64,000 bases of DNA, taken from the NCBI GenBank assembly GCA_017618195.1, contig JAFZUW010000056.1:1-64000 (forward strand), in the 5' to 3' direction. Below the pieces are notes generated by a model that saw only the letters and a list, made by a program, of their open reading frames with translations, had not been told where the DNA came from and did no database searches. A program made the translations under genes and the position numbers. This DNA comes from Lachnospiraceae bacterium (lineage in GTDB: Bacteria; Bacillota; Clostridia; Lachnospirales; Lachnospiraceae). This document shows positions 50,652 through 59,615 of the stretch, one piece after another. The first letter of the stretch is position 1. Every line of letters begins with the position of its first letter.

Positions 50652-50731
50652 GAATATCAGAGTCGCTGACGGTTCCGAGAGCCTTCCCCGATAAGAGGAA
50701 AAAGTCCGAACGGCGAAGTGAAAATTCGTGG

Positions 50732-50760
50732 TTGACAAGTCCGGAATCCTGTAGTATAGT
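50732..50760 (+). promoter_or_regulatory. Promoter of a short transcription unit
   Basis: -35 TTGACA (50732-50737), 17-bp spacer, -10 TATAGT (50755-50760): one of the best promoters in the window. It drives a transcript of only about 183 nt that ends at 50949. Confidence 0.88.
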
Positions 50761-50791
50761 TAGCCCAATATTTTTCGAAAGGAGTTCTTCG

Positions 50792-50875
50792 ATGTTTATC
50801 AGAGTATCTTATAATTCCGATAATACCGATTCGGCGGTGGTGCGTAATCACGGTCTTGTTTTGGTATGCGGATGA
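50792..50875 (+). CDS. 27-residue small protein or leader peptide
   Basis: ATG at 50792 with GGAG seven bases upstream, 27 codons and TGA. The peptide starts MFIRVSYNSDN and ends LVLVCG; it has no signal peptide and no run of one amino acid that would mark classical attenuation. It lies between a strong promoter (50732-50760) and a strong terminator (50909-50949), so it is either a true small protein, a leader peptide for the methyltransferase gene downstream, or an ORF inside a small RNA. I do not recognise it. Confidence 0.6.
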   Translation: MFIRVSYNSDNTDSAVVRNHGLVLVCG

Positions 50876-50908
50876 GAGATACGGCGAAGAACTGATTTGG
50901 ATTATACC

Positions 50909-50949
50909 AGCCGCTTATCCGTTCCGGGTAGGCGGCTTTCTTTATTTTT
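50909..50949 (+). terminator. Strong intrinsic terminator of the short unit
   Basis: A 12-bp stem with G-U pairs (50909-50920 with 50926-50937), 5-nt loop, and a T-rich tail to 50949. It lies about 120 bp before the methyltransferase gene; read-through would be needed to feed that gene from the same promoter. The remaining 50950-51066 shows no other feature. Confidence 0.92.
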
Positions 50950-51066
50950 CCCCGGAGCGGAACGGCGGCCGTCCTGATGCATGCGTGCCTGGTTTACGTG
51001 AACCGGGTATACCCGCCGAGCATAGCGGATGAATCGGACGGAATGAAAAGAAAAGGAGAGCGGAAA

Positions 51067-51945
51067 ATGGATGAAAGATTATCGATCGTAAAAGGTTTCT
51101 ATGCGGAAAGCGAAGAGGATACCAGGCTTCAGCGAAGCCGCCACGGACAATTGGAGTATGCGACTACGATGGAGTATATTCACCGGTTTTTAAAGCCCGG
51201 AGACCGGATCGCCGAACTCGGAGCGGGAACCGGACGATATTCGATCGCTCTGGCGAAGGAAGGCTATGACATCACTGCCGTGGAGCTTGTGGAGAAGAAC
51301 CTTGAGGTGCTTCGAAAGAATGCGGAAGCGCTGTTTGGAAAGAAGCCGGAAGGTTTTTCCGCGGATACGGCAGCGGAAGGGACACGGCTTCAGGCGCTGC
51401 AGGGCGATGAGGCAGCGGAGGGACCGCAACTTCGGGCACTGCAGGGAGACGCGACCGATCTTGCCGCATTGCCGGACGAGTCGTTCGACATGACGCTTTC
51501 CCTCGGACCGATGTACCATCTTTATGATCCCGCCGACGTCCGAAAGGCGATCCGCGAGGCGCTCCGGGTCACAAAAAGGGGCGGAGTCGTAATCACCGCG
51601 TTTCTCTCCGTATACGCGATCCTTTTTGACAACTATCTGAAGGAGACGCTGCATGACGGAATGGAAGAGAACTTCGATGAGCAGTACCGCACAAGACATT
51701 ATGCGGAGCAGCTGTTCACGGGTTACGACATTACTGAATTTGAGGAATTGTTTCGGAACGAGCCGGTCGAGCATCTTGCGACGGCTGCCGCCGACACCGT
51801 ATTGGAGCTGGCGGAAGACCGTACGGATTTTTCGATGAGCGACGAGGCGTTTTCGGAATTCCTTCGATACCACCTGGCAACCTGCGAAAAGCGGGAATTG
51901 CTGGGGGCATCGAGCCATCTACTGTACATTTGCCGTAAGAAATAA
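51067..51945 (+). CDS. SAM-dependent methyltransferase with internal tandem duplication
   Basis: 292 residues, class I Rossmann fold. Motif I is IAELGAGTGRYSIALAKEG, followed by the acidic VELVEKN, DATDLAALPDESFDMTLSLGPMYHL and a C-terminal helical domain. A 14-residue duplication (AAEGxxLxALQGD twice, about residues 102-129) is inserted before the DAT motif. The substrate is not identifiable; small-molecule methylation is likely. I start at 51067 behind AAAGGAG; in-frame ATGs further upstream lack a ribosome site. Confidence 0.82.
   Translation: MDERLSIVKGFYAESEEDTRLQRSRHGQLEYATTMEYIHRFLKPGDRIAELGAGTGRYSIALAKEGYDITAVELVEKNLEVLRKNAEALFGKKPEGFSADTAAEGTRLQALQGDEAAEGPQLRALQGDATDLAALPDESFDMTLSLGPMYHLYDPADVRKAIREALRVTKRGGVVITAFLSVYAILFDNYLKETLHDGMEENFDEQYRTRHYAEQLFTGYDITEFEELFRNEPVEHLATAAADTVLELAEDRTDFSMSDEAFSEFLRYHLATCEKRELLGASSHLLYICRKK
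51370..51453 (+). repeat. In-frame 42-bp tandem duplication in the methyltransferase gene
   Basis: Units 51370-51411 and 51412-51453 share most positions, with mainly scattered substitutions, and encode AAEGTRLQALQGDE and AAEGPQLRALQGDA. The length is a multiple of three, so the frame is kept. Confidence 0.85.
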
Positions 51946-51990
51946 TGAGATAAAACCGGTTATGGGGGTATAACCGGGCGGGAGGAATAT

Positions 51991-53085
51991 ATGATAAAAC
52001 TGACTATGCCGGATTACAAAAACTGTATCGCAAACCTGCCGAACTCGATCCTTAAGAAGTTCGGCGCGGAGCCTGTAGGAGATACGCTGCCGCTTTTAGA
52101 CCCGTATCTTGAAAAAGATTATGAAAATATCATCGTAATCCTTCTCGACGGGATGGGAAAGGCCATCCTTGAGAGGCATCTTGAAGAGGGCGGGGCGTTT
52201 CGTTCGCACCTTGCGGGAATCTATAAGTCAACTTTTCTTTCCACAACCGTTGCGGCGACGACTTCCATGATGTCGGGACTTCAGCCGTGCGAACACGGCT
52301 GGCTCGGGTGGGACTGCTACTATCCGCAGGTGGATAAGAACGTTACCGTATTTCTGAACGTTGAGCAGGGAACCGATATTCCGGCTGCCGATTATAATAT
52401 CGCGTGGACCGTGACGCCTTATGAGAACGTCACGAACCGCATTAAGAGGTTCGGCGGGCAGGCATACCTGACGGCACCGTTTCTGGCTCCTGAATTAAAC
52501 ACTTTCGGGAAAATCTGCGGCAGTATCCGCGGATATTGCGCAAAGCCCGGAAAGAAATATGTTTACGCGTACTGGAACCAGCCGGATGGACTTCTGCACC
52601 GTAACGGATGCGGCTCCGGCGAGGTACATGAGAACATGAAGGAACTGGAGGCGGAGGTTGCGAAGCTGGCAGCAGACATACCGGATTCTCTGATCATTGT
52701 TACCGCGGACCATGGCCACATCGATAACGAACAGGTTATGATCCGGGATTATCCGCAGCTGACGGAGTGTCTCGAGCACCTGCCTTCGTTAGAGCCTCGT
52801 GTGCTGAATCTGTTCGTAAAGCCGGGAAAGGAAGACTTCTTTATAAGCGAGTTCAACCGCCTCTTCGGAGACCGGTTTGAACTGCTTCCGACGGAGGAGG
52901 TAATTGCGAGGAACCTGCTCGGAACGGGCAAGCACCATCCGATGTTCCGTTCCATGCTCGGCAATTATATCGCGATCGCAACCGGAGACTTATCCATTAT
53001 GACGGTTGAGGAAGCATTCGTATCGATGCACGGAAGCCTGACCGAGGACGAAATGCTGATTCCGCTGATCGTATTCGAGACCTGA
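51991..53085 (+). CDS. Alkaline-phosphatase-superfamily phosphodiesterase
   Basis: 364 residues. The metal-binding core of the nucleotide pyrophosphatase/phosphodiesterase branch is visible: IILLDGMGKAIL near residue 50, the nucleophile region STTVAATTSMMSG at about 86-98, EHGWLGWDCY and IVTADHGHIDNEQ. No signal peptide is present, so it acts in the cytoplasm. GGGAGG precedes the start, and a terminator follows. It sits 45 bp after the methyltransferase and may share its transcript. Substrate unknown. Confidence 0.83.
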   Translation: MIKLTMPDYKNCIANLPNSILKKFGAEPVGDTLPLLDPYLEKDYENIIVILLDGMGKAILERHLEEGGAFRSHLAGIYKSTFLSTTVAATTSMMSGLQPCEHGWLGWDCYYPQVDKNVTVFLNVEQGTDIPAADYNIAWTVTPYENVTNRIKRFGGQAYLTAPFLAPELNTFGKICGSIRGYCAKPGKKYVYAYWNQPDGLLHRNGCGSGEVHENMKELEAEVAKLAADIPDSLIIVTADHGHIDNEQVMIRDYPQLTECLEHLPSLEPRVLNLFVKPGKEDFFISEFNRLFGDRFELLPTEEVIARNLLGTGKHHPMFRSMLGNYIAIATGDLSIMTVEEAFVSMHGSLTEDEMLIPLIVFET

Positions 53086-53129
53086 TTTGAGATTCAGGAA
53101 TAGCCGTCAAAATCAGACAAATTCAGGAA

Positions 53130-53167
53130 AAGCACTGCCAAATAACTATTTCTTTGGCAGTGTTTTT
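53130..53167 (+). terminator. Intrinsic terminator after the phosphodiesterase gene
   Basis: A perfect 10-bp stem (53133-53142 with 53153-53162) and T5. The next promoter begins directly after the T run. Confidence 0.9.
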
Positions 53168-53168
53168 C

Positions 53169-53177
53169 TGTTATAAT
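53169..53177 (+). promoter_or_regulatory. Extended -10 promoter of the amino-acid permease/radical-SAM cluster
   Basis: TG-T-TATAAT at 53169-53177, abutting the upstream terminator; no good -35 is seen. Start near 53184, which rules out the upstream ATG at 53176 as the permease start. Confidence 0.6.
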
Positions 53178-53244
53178 GAAGGGAAATAAAGCCGTATCCC
53201 GGAAGGGAAAAGGCTTCGATACATATGGACGGCATGAGGATGAT

Positions 53245-54399
53245 ATGAAGAAGAAATCGGTCTTTACGGCTTCCGCGATTGTAGCCGGAAACGGCATCGG
53301 AAGCGGGGTTATGGCAATTCCCTATTTTGTTTCGAAAACGGGCGTCGCAGGCGGAGTGATCGCATTTGCCGCCGCTTATGCGACGAGCGTTTTACTGCAC
53401 CTGATGATTGCCCAGATTCTTCTTAACACGGGAGAGACAGCCGACATTCTGAGTTCCTTTAACCGGTATCTGTTCCGGGGGAAGTTCAAGAATGTTTTAA
53501 AGATATCGTTCTTTCTGATCATGGTGGTGGTTTTGGAGACCAACCTGGCGGCATATATTTCGGGCGCTGCCGAGATATCGTCGGAATTCGTTCCGGATAT
53601 CCCGGGGCGCGCGCTCGGCGCAGTGTTTTATATTGCGGCGGCGGTTGTCGTACTGTTCGGACTCCGTGCGATCTGCATCAGCGAAAAAATAACCGTGAGC
53701 ATTATGGGGGCAATCCTCCTGGCCGCGGTGATCTTTTCGGTACAAAACTTCAATCCGTCCGCCCGGATCGGAATCGGGATCGGGGGCGGCGCGGGAATCG
53801 GCAGGCTGGCGGCAACGTTCAGTATGATCATGTTCTCATTTTCCGCCATATTCGCGGTGCCGCAGGTAATCGAATGTCTCGATCATGATGCGGAAAAGGT
53901 GCGGAAATCCGTCTTTCTCGGCTTATTGATGAATCTCATCATCTCGGCGGTAGTCACGTTCTGCGCGGTGATTACTTCAAAAGAAGTGACCGAAGTCGCC
54001 ATCGTCGGATGGGCGGAAGCGGTCGGAGGGGTCATCCGGATACTCGGATCGGCATTTATTCTCCTTGCGATGTTTACGTCGTATTGGTCGATCGGTCTTG
54101 CAACGACCGAGATGATTTCAATCCAGACGAAGAAAACGTTCGGGCTCAGTTTCGTGCTTGCCACGGTTCCGGCCCTGCTGCTGACGTTCTTCCTGCCGGG
54201 CGGATTTATGGAATATATGAAGATCGCGGGAGGTGCCGTCGCGGTCATCATCTCGCTTATGGTTATCCCGGCTTACCGGATCTGCACGAAGGGAAAGGAC
54301 AATACGGTAATGACTCGGGCGGAGGCTTCCGAAATCACGGTTGCGGTTGTATTTGTCATGTATCTGATCATGGCTGTCGGATCGATGATTTCTGTTTAG
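53245..54399 (+). CDS. Aromatic-type amino-acid permease (HAAAP-like)
   Basis: 384 residues with eleven hydrophobic segments. The first helix motif GNGIGSGVMAIPYF is the signature of the hydroxy/aromatic amino acid permease group (Mtr, TyrP, SdaC). The start at 53245 has GAGG five bases upstream; the in-frame ATG at 53176 lies inside the -10 box. It is the first gene of a run that continues with three B12-binding radical-SAM enzymes, the first starting 9 bp after its stop, so it may supply their substrate or a precursor. Confidence 0.8.
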   Translation: MKKKSVFTASAIVAGNGIGSGVMAIPYFVSKTGVAGGVIAFAAAYATSVLLHLMIAQILLNTGETADILSSFNRYLFRGKFKNVLKISFFLIMVVVLETNLAAYISGAAEISSEFVPDIPGRALGAVFYIAAAVVVLFGLRAICISEKITVSIMGAILLAAVIFSVQNFNPSARIGIGIGGGAGIGRLAATFSMIMFSFSAIFAVPQVIECLDHDAEKVRKSVFLGLLMNLIISAVVTFCAVITSKEVTEVAIVGWAEAVGGVIRILGSAFILLAMFTSYWSIGLATTEMISIQTKKTFGLSFVLATVPALLLTFFLPGGFMEYMKIAGGAVAVIISLMVIPAYRICTKGKDNTVMTRAEASEITVAVVFVMYLIMAVGSMISV

Positions 54400-54407
54400 G
54401 AGGGTTT

Positions 54408-55781
54408 ATGAAGATAGCGCTTCTTTCTCCCGCAGGTGCGATGCACCGTTACAACGGAATGTTTCATAAGGGGCTTCACTATGCGCCGATCACGCTGGCG
54501 CTGCTCGCGGCGCTTGTGCCCGCGGAGCTGAACGCGGAGGTCGTGATCTATGATGAAACCGCGGAGGCAATCCCGCTTGATACCGATGCAGACATAATCG
54601 CGATCACCTGTATTACGGGTACGTCCTCGCGGTGCTACCGTTATGCCGACTATTTCCGAAGCCTCGGAAAGAAGGTGCTGCTTGGGGGTGTGCATCCTTC
54701 GCTTGCGCCTGAGGAGGCAGCACAGCATGCGGATGCCGTGCTTGTCGGACTCGGCGAGAAAACGTTTCCGCAGGCACTTTTAGATATCCGCGACGGCTGC
54801 TTAAAGCCGATGTACCGGGGCGACGGCTGCGTGGATATCGCCAACCGTCCTCTGCCGCGGAAGGATCTTTTAAAGAAAGAAAAATACATCACGCTCAACA
54901 CGGTGGAAGCGGTCCGCGGATGCAATCATTCCTGCACGTTCTGCGCGTATCCGGCTGCATTCGGCCGGCGCGTGATCACGCGGCCCGTGGAGGACGTTAT
55001 CGCGGAAATCAAAACGTTCAAAGGAAAGCCGGTAATCTTTCCGGATGTGAATCTGATCGCGGATATGAAGTACGCGAAGGAACTGTTCACGGCGATGATC
55101 CCTTTGAAGAAATGGTGGTTCGGATTGACGACGACAGCCATCGGCCAGAACGACGAGATGCTCGACATTTTCAAGAAAAGCGGCTGCAAAGGCCTTCTGG
55201 TCGGATTTGAATCGGTCAACCAGGAGACGCAGAAGAGCATCCATAAGGGCGTCAACCGCGTCAGCGAATATAAGGAACTGATGAAGAAGCTTCATAAGAA
55301 GGGCATCATGGTAATGGGCTGCTTCGCATTCGGCGCCGATGAAGACGGTCCGGACGTATTTCAGCGCACGGTCGATCTGTGCATTGAAGCGAAGATCGAT
55401 CTGCCGAGATTCTCCATCATCACGCCGTTTCCGGGAACGGAGTTCTATCGGGAACTCGAAGAGCAGGGCCGCATCATTGAGCGGGATTACGCCATGTACG
55501 ATGTGGAACACTGCGTGTATAAGCCCAAGCAGATGACCAAGGAGGAGCTGGAAGCCGGGATCGCATGGGCATGGAAAAAAGCCTATTCGTGGAAGAATAT
55601 CTTCCGGAGGCTGGATCTCACAAAGATACGGACCATCAAGAGCGTCTATATGCTCGTAAACATCGGCTACCGCAAATACGCGAAGGAGTTTGAGATCTTC
55701 GGCGCCGACGTCATGGCGGACAACTCGGATATCCCGGAGGTGAAGAGGGATGAAAATTCTGTTTCTGACGCCGTACGATAA
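54408..55781 (+). CDS. B12-binding-domain radical-SAM enzyme 1
   Basis: 457 residues. The N-terminal cobalamin-binding Rossmann domain (about 1-140) has MKIALLSPAG...GGVHPSLAPEEA. The radical-SAM domain carries C172-x3-C176-x2-C179 (RGCNHSCTFC), followed by ITRPVEDVIAEI and GFESVNQETQKSIHKG. The C-terminal region is helical. This is the BchE/HpnR-type class E architecture used for methylations, ring closures and other C-C chemistry at unactivated carbons. AGGAGG precedes the start; the 3' end overlaps the next gene by 32 bp. Confidence 0.9.
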   Translation: MKIALLSPAGAMHRYNGMFHKGLHYAPITLALLAALVPAELNAEVVIYDETAEAIPLDTDADIIAITCITGTSSRCYRYADYFRSLGKKVLLGGVHPSLAPEEAAQHADAVLVGLGEKTFPQALLDIRDGCLKPMYRGDGCVDIANRPLPRKDLLKKEKYITLNTVEAVRGCNHSCTFCAYPAAFGRRVITRPVEDVIAEIKTFKGKPVIFPDVNLIADMKYAKELFTAMIPLKKWWFGLTTTAIGQNDEMLDIFKKSGCKGLLVGFESVNQETQKSIHKGVNRVSEYKELMKKLHKKGIMVMGCFAFGADEDGPDVFQRTVDLCIEAKIDLPRFSIITPFPGTEFYRELEEQGRIIERDYAMYDVEHCVYKPKQMTKEELEAGIAWAWKKAYSWKNIFRRLDLTKIRTIKSVYMLVNIGYRKYAKEFEIFGADVMADNSDIPEVKRDENSVSDAVR

Positions 55782-57054
55782 CAACTACCGGTATCGGAGC
55801 GCCTTCTCGAAATCGCTCAGTTACATGCCGCTCACGATGCCGTACCTCGCGGCTCTGACGCCGGAGGAGTACCACGCGGAGTTCTGCGCGGTCGATGAGG
55901 GAGTTCAGAAGGTCAGCTATGAGAAACTGGAGCCCTATGATATCGTGGCGATCACGGCTGTGACCTCCTCAGTGAAAAGGGGATATGAGCTTGCGGAGCT
56001 GTTCCGGCGAAGGGGCAGCTACATCGTCATGGGAGGGCACCATGTAACTCTCTTGCCGGACGAGGCGGCGCAGTACGCCGACACGGTGCTGACCGGCCCG
56101 GCCGACAGAGTCTGGCGCGAGTTTATCACGGACTATGCGAACGGAGCACCGAAGAAACGGTATGACGGGCAGCCGTGCGATATCGGTACGGTCAATGTAA
56201 TCCCCAAACGGGAGTTGATGGCAAAGCGCAAGTACATCGGCGTTCCTACGGTCATCGCGAATTTCGGCTGTACGAACAAATGCGAATTCTGCGTGATCAA
56301 CTCGTTCTGGGGCGGACGCCACACGATGCGGAAGGTGGAGGATGTCATCGAAGAGATCCGCTCGCTCAAAAAGAAACGGATCCTTTTCCTCGATCCGTCG
56401 CCGACTTCCAACCGCGTGTACGCGAAAGCTTTTTACGAGGCGCTGATCCCGCTTAAGATCAAGTGGGCGGGGCTTTGCACGACCGACATTTACAAAGACG
56501 AAGAACTCTTTGACCTGATGATCCGAAGCGGCTGTATCGGAATACTGATGGGCTTTGAGACGTTCAGTGAGGAGAGCCTTCGGGAGAGCAACAAGCGGAA
56601 CACGGTTGAACAGTACAAGGCCGTGGTGGAGAAGTTTCACCAAAACGGTGTAACAATCCTCGGAACCTTCATGATCGGATTTGACGGGGACACGCGCGAG
56701 TCCATACGGAAAATGCCCGACTATATTGAGGAGATCGGAGTGGATATTCCGCGTTTTGCTATTCTCACGCCGTACCCGAACACGCCGACATTCGAGCGGC
56801 TTTCCACGGAGGGGCGCATCCTTTCCCGCGACTGGAACGACTATGACAGCATCCATGCGGTCTTTCAGCCGAAGAACTGTACGCAGCGTGAACTGGAGGA
56901 AATGCTTGCGGAGGTTTCCAACGAATGCTACACCTTCCGGCGGATCCGCAGGAGAGCTCTTAAGAATAAATACGGCGGATTGATCAAGTTTGCCGTCAAT
57001 ATCGGATTCCGCATGTACAACAAAAAGGTTGCGAAGACGCTTGCAAAGCACTGA
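55750..57054 (+). CDS. B12-binding-domain radical-SAM enzyme 2
   Basis: 434-residue paralogue of its neighbours. B12 domain about 1-140 (MKILFLTPYD...MGGHHVTLLPDEAAQYADTVLTG), cluster motif C174-x3-C178-x2-C181 (FGCTNKCEFC), then MRKVEDVIEEI, GFETFSEESLRESNKRNT and a C-terminal helical part with YTFRRIRRRALKNKYGGLIKFAVNIGFRMYN resembling the tail of enzyme 1. The start overlaps the upstream gene by 32 bp, with GGAGG inside that gene, pointing to coupled translation and a joint pathway. Confidence 0.9.
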   Translation: MKILFLTPYDNNYRYRSAFSKSLSYMPLTMPYLAALTPEEYHAEFCAVDEGVQKVSYEKLEPYDIVAITAVTSSVKRGYELAELFRRRGSYIVMGGHHVTLLPDEAAQYADTVLTGPADRVWREFITDYANGAPKKRYDGQPCDIGTVNVIPKRELMAKRKYIGVPTVIANFGCTNKCEFCVINSFWGGRHTMRKVEDVIEEIRSLKKKRILFLDPSPTSNRVYAKAFYEALIPLKIKWAGLCTTDIYKDEELFDLMIRSGCIGILMGFETFSEESLRESNKRNTVEQYKAVVEKFHQNGVTILGTFMIGFDGDTRESIRKMPDYIEEIGVDIPRFAILTPYPNTPTFERLSTEGRILSRDWNDYDSIHAVFQPKNCTQRELEEMLAEVSNECYTFRRIRRRALKNKYGGLIKFAVNIGFRMYNKKVAKTLAKH

Positions 57055-57122
57055 TTACGGATGTCTTTGCTGCCGCAGAAAAAACGTCGTACACAGACCG
57101 TACGGGATAGAAAGGAGCAGCG

Positions 57123-58463
57123 ATGAAGATCACATTTGTCCTCCCTGCCATCGGAAAGAAACCGGGCAGGAAATATTTGAGGAGCTGGCTGATGGAGCCG
57201 CTGACGATCGCGGTGCTGAATTCGCTTCTGCCCGAGGATTGCGAGCGGGAGTTTTTCGATGACCGTATCGAAAGCATCAATTATGATACCGAAACGGACG
57301 TTGTTCTTCTTACCGTGGAAACGTACACGGCGAAGCGCGCGTATTATATTTCCGAGCAGTTCCGTAAACGCGGCAAAAAAGTCGTCATGGGTGGCTATCA
57401 TGTGACGCTTCTGCCCGAGGAGGCGCTCGAGCACTGTGATGCCATTATGGTAAATAACTGCGGGGACAACCTGAAGCTTCTTTTACAGGATATCGCGAAC
57501 AATACCTTGAAGGAACGGTATGTCGGAAAGCCGTGTATCGATTACAAGATGGCGGACCGTTCGATCTACCGGAAGCAGGAGAAGAAATATCTGCCGGTGT
57601 CTCTGGTGGAAACCGGGCGCGGCTGCTATCATAACTGCGAATTCTGCTCCATCGCGAAATACTACGACTCGCATTACATCCACCGGGAAGTGAGCGACAT
57701 CATCGCGGAGATGAAGTCCTGTAAACATAAGCTTTATTTTCTGGTAGATGACAGCATCTTCTCGAATAAGGATTTTGCGAGGGAACTGTTCGCTGAGATC
57801 AAGAAACTGAAGATTACGTGGACAACCCAGATTACGCTCGATATCGCGAAAGACGAAGAGACGCTCCGGCTCATGAAGGAGAGCGGCTGTGAGATGGTAC
57901 TGATCGGCTTTGAGTCCATCAACAGCGGTAACCTGAAGCAGATGAACAAGGAATGGACGGCGCGGCTCGGGGAACGGGATGAACTGATCGAGAAGATCCA
58001 TAAGGTCGGGATCAGCATCTATGCTTCGTTCGTGTTCGGATTTGACGAGGACACCGAGGAGAGTTTTATCAAAACGCTTGCGTTTGCGAGGAAGCATGAG
58101 TTCTTCGTTATCGCGTTCAACCATCTGCTGGCATTCCCGAACACGCCGACCTATAAGGAATTCCAGGATCAGGGCCGTCTGATCTGTGACAAATGGTGGC
58201 TGCAGGACGGATACACCTTCGGTACAATCTCATTTGTCCCGAAACAGGTGACCGCGGAGGAGCTGCGGGCTCTGTGCCGGAAGTACAAGAAGAAGTTCTT
58301 CCGGTTCGGGTCCATTTTTAAGCGCGGCTTTACGTGCTTCAAGCGGACCAAAAAACCGTATATCAATTTTGCCTACTGGTACATCAACATCCTGTTCCAT
58401 TTTGAAGTGGATAAGCGGATCGGAATCCCCGTCGGGGAAAATTTGGAGGAAACAAAGAAATGA
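57123..58463 (+). CDS. B12-binding-domain radical-SAM enzyme 3
   Basis: 446 residues. Same architecture: B12 domain about 1-135 (MKITFVLPAIG...MGGYHVTLLPEEALEHCDAI), cluster motif C168-x3-C172-x2-C175 (GRGCYHNCEFC), VSDIIAEM, GFESINSGNLKQMNKE. The C-terminal part is basic and aromatic (FKRGFTCFKRTKKPYINFAYWYINILFHFEV), perhaps membrane-touching. AAAGGAG precedes the start, 68 bp after enzyme 2. Its stop overlaps the GNAT-like gene in ATGA. Confidence 0.9.
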   Translation: MKITFVLPAIGKKPGRKYLRSWLMEPLTIAVLNSLLPEDCEREFFDDRIESINYDTETDVVLLTVETYTAKRAYYISEQFRKRGKKVVMGGYHVTLLPEEALEHCDAIMVNNCGDNLKLLLQDIANNTLKERYVGKPCIDYKMADRSIYRKQEKKYLPVSLVETGRGCYHNCEFCSIAKYYDSHYIHREVSDIIAEMKSCKHKLYFLVDDSIFSNKDFARELFAEIKKLKITWTTQITLDIAKDEETLRLMKESGCEMVLIGFESINSGNLKQMNKEWTARLGERDELIEKIHKVGISIYASFVFGFDEDTEESFIKTLAFARKHEFFVIAFNHLLAFPNTPTYKEFQDQGRLICDKWWLQDGYTFGTISFVPKQVTAEELRALCRKYKKKFFRFGSIFKRGFTCFKRTKKPYINFAYWYINILFHFEVDKRIGIPVGENLEETKK

Positions 58464-59530
58464 GCAGCAGGTTCCGCTTTGCGTCCGCGGAAGACGGAGC
58501 GGGAATTCTTAATATCATGGAGAGCGACGTCGCAAAGGGCGATTTACAGCTTTTATACACGAGAAGACCCAATCCGTTCGATTCGTTCAAAAAGGAAAGC
58601 CCCAAAGCGGTCGTCGGAATCTACGAGGATAACGGGAAAACGGTCGGAACGATCGCCGGGATCCCGCGAGAGATGTATGTCGGCGGGCGGCGGCGGACTG
58701 TGTGCTATGTTACCAATATGAAGCGCGCCGCGGACCATAAGGGATACATCAAATGGAAAGATGCATTTGACGCGATGTATGATCCGCTTGACTCGCAGGT
58801 TTATTACTGTTCCGTCGTGAAGGATAATGCGGGCGTTCTTAAGATGCTCAAAAAGAAGCGGAAGGGAATGCCCTACGCCGAGGAACTGGACGGGTACCGG
58901 ACCTACATCATAAGTCCCACCGCGCCGGTGCGGAATTACGATAAGAAACTGACGTTCCGGCGGGCAGCTGAGGAGGATGCCGCGGCCGTAATCCGGTTTT
59001 TAAAGACGCACGGAAGCCGCAGGAACCTGTTCGCGGCATTTGACCTTTTTGACGGGAAAACGGTGCCGAAGATCACGGATTTTTATCTGCTTTTCGACGG
59101 CGAGGAGATTGCCGCGGCCGGGGCGCTTTGGGACCGGTCGGACAGCAAACAGTACGTTTTGAAGAAATGCTCCGGAAAGATGGCGTTTGTCAGGCTCTTG
59201 AACCCGCTCCTTTCGCTTCTCGGGTATATAAAACTTCCGAAGGAGGGGCAGCAGGCGGCGTTTACGTTTCTCTCCTTCTTCTTAGCGAAGGAGGACAGCG
59301 GGGACTTTTACAGGACGTTTTTATATCATATCAGACGGGAAGTGAAGAAAACGCACGCGATGTTTGTTCTCGGGACCAATGATCATAACCCGAAGCGGGC
59401 GGTTCTCGATAAGATCCGTGCGATTTCGTTTGATACGACGCTTTGCGAGATTGTGATGAGCGAGTTTCGAGGGGCGGAAAGAGTCAAATACGACCCTGCC
59501 GAGCTGGAAGCGGAATGTGCGTATTTGTAA
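58460..59530 (+). CDS. GNAT-like acyltransferase, tandem domains
   Basis: 356 residues. The N-terminal half (FRFASAEDGAGILNIMESD...VVGIYEDNGKTVGTIAGIPREMYVGGRRRTVCYVTNMK) reads as a GNAT fold; the middle LTFRRAAEEDAAAVIRFLKTHGSRRNL begins a second GNAT-like half with a degenerate CoA site. There is no signal peptide. It is the last gene of the cluster, translationally coupled to radical-SAM enzyme 3, so it probably acts on the same product by acylation or amide formation. A terminator follows at once. Confidence 0.75.
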   Translation: MSSRFRFASAEDGAGILNIMESDVAKGDLQLLYTRRPNPFDSFKKESPKAVVGIYEDNGKTVGTIAGIPREMYVGGRRRTVCYVTNMKRAADHKGYIKWKDAFDAMYDPLDSQVYYCSVVKDNAGVLKMLKKKRKGMPYAEELDGYRTYIISPTAPVRNYDKKLTFRRAAEEDAAAVIRFLKTHGSRRNLFAAFDLFDGKTVPKITDFYLLFDGEEIAAAGALWDRSDSKQYVLKKCSGKMAFVRLLNPLLSLLGYIKLPKEGQQAAFTFLSFFLAKEDSGDFYRTFLYHIRREVKKTHAMFVLGTNDHNPKRAVLDKIRAISFDTTLCEIVMSEFRGAERVKYDPAELEAECAYL

Positions 59531-59553
59531 AAGGGAGCGCGGCTCCCTTTTTT
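59529..59553 (+). terminator. Intrinsic terminator of the radical-SAM cluster
   Basis: A stem of at least 9 bp with a GCG loop (59530-59538 with 59542-59550) and T6, overlapping the stop codon of the GNAT-like gene. Confidence 0.93.
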
Positions 59554-59565
59554 CGATTTGCTGTA

Positions 59566-59595
59566 TTGACTTTAAAAGTTATATTGGTATATAAT
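59566..59595 (+). promoter_or_regulatory. Promoter of pckA
   Basis: -35 TTGACT (59566-59571), 18-bp spacer, -10 TATAAT (59590-59595). Start near 59602, giving a structured leader of about 137 nt. Confidence 0.8.
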
Positions 59596-59615
59596 GACTT
59601 TGATTGGGCTTGTAA

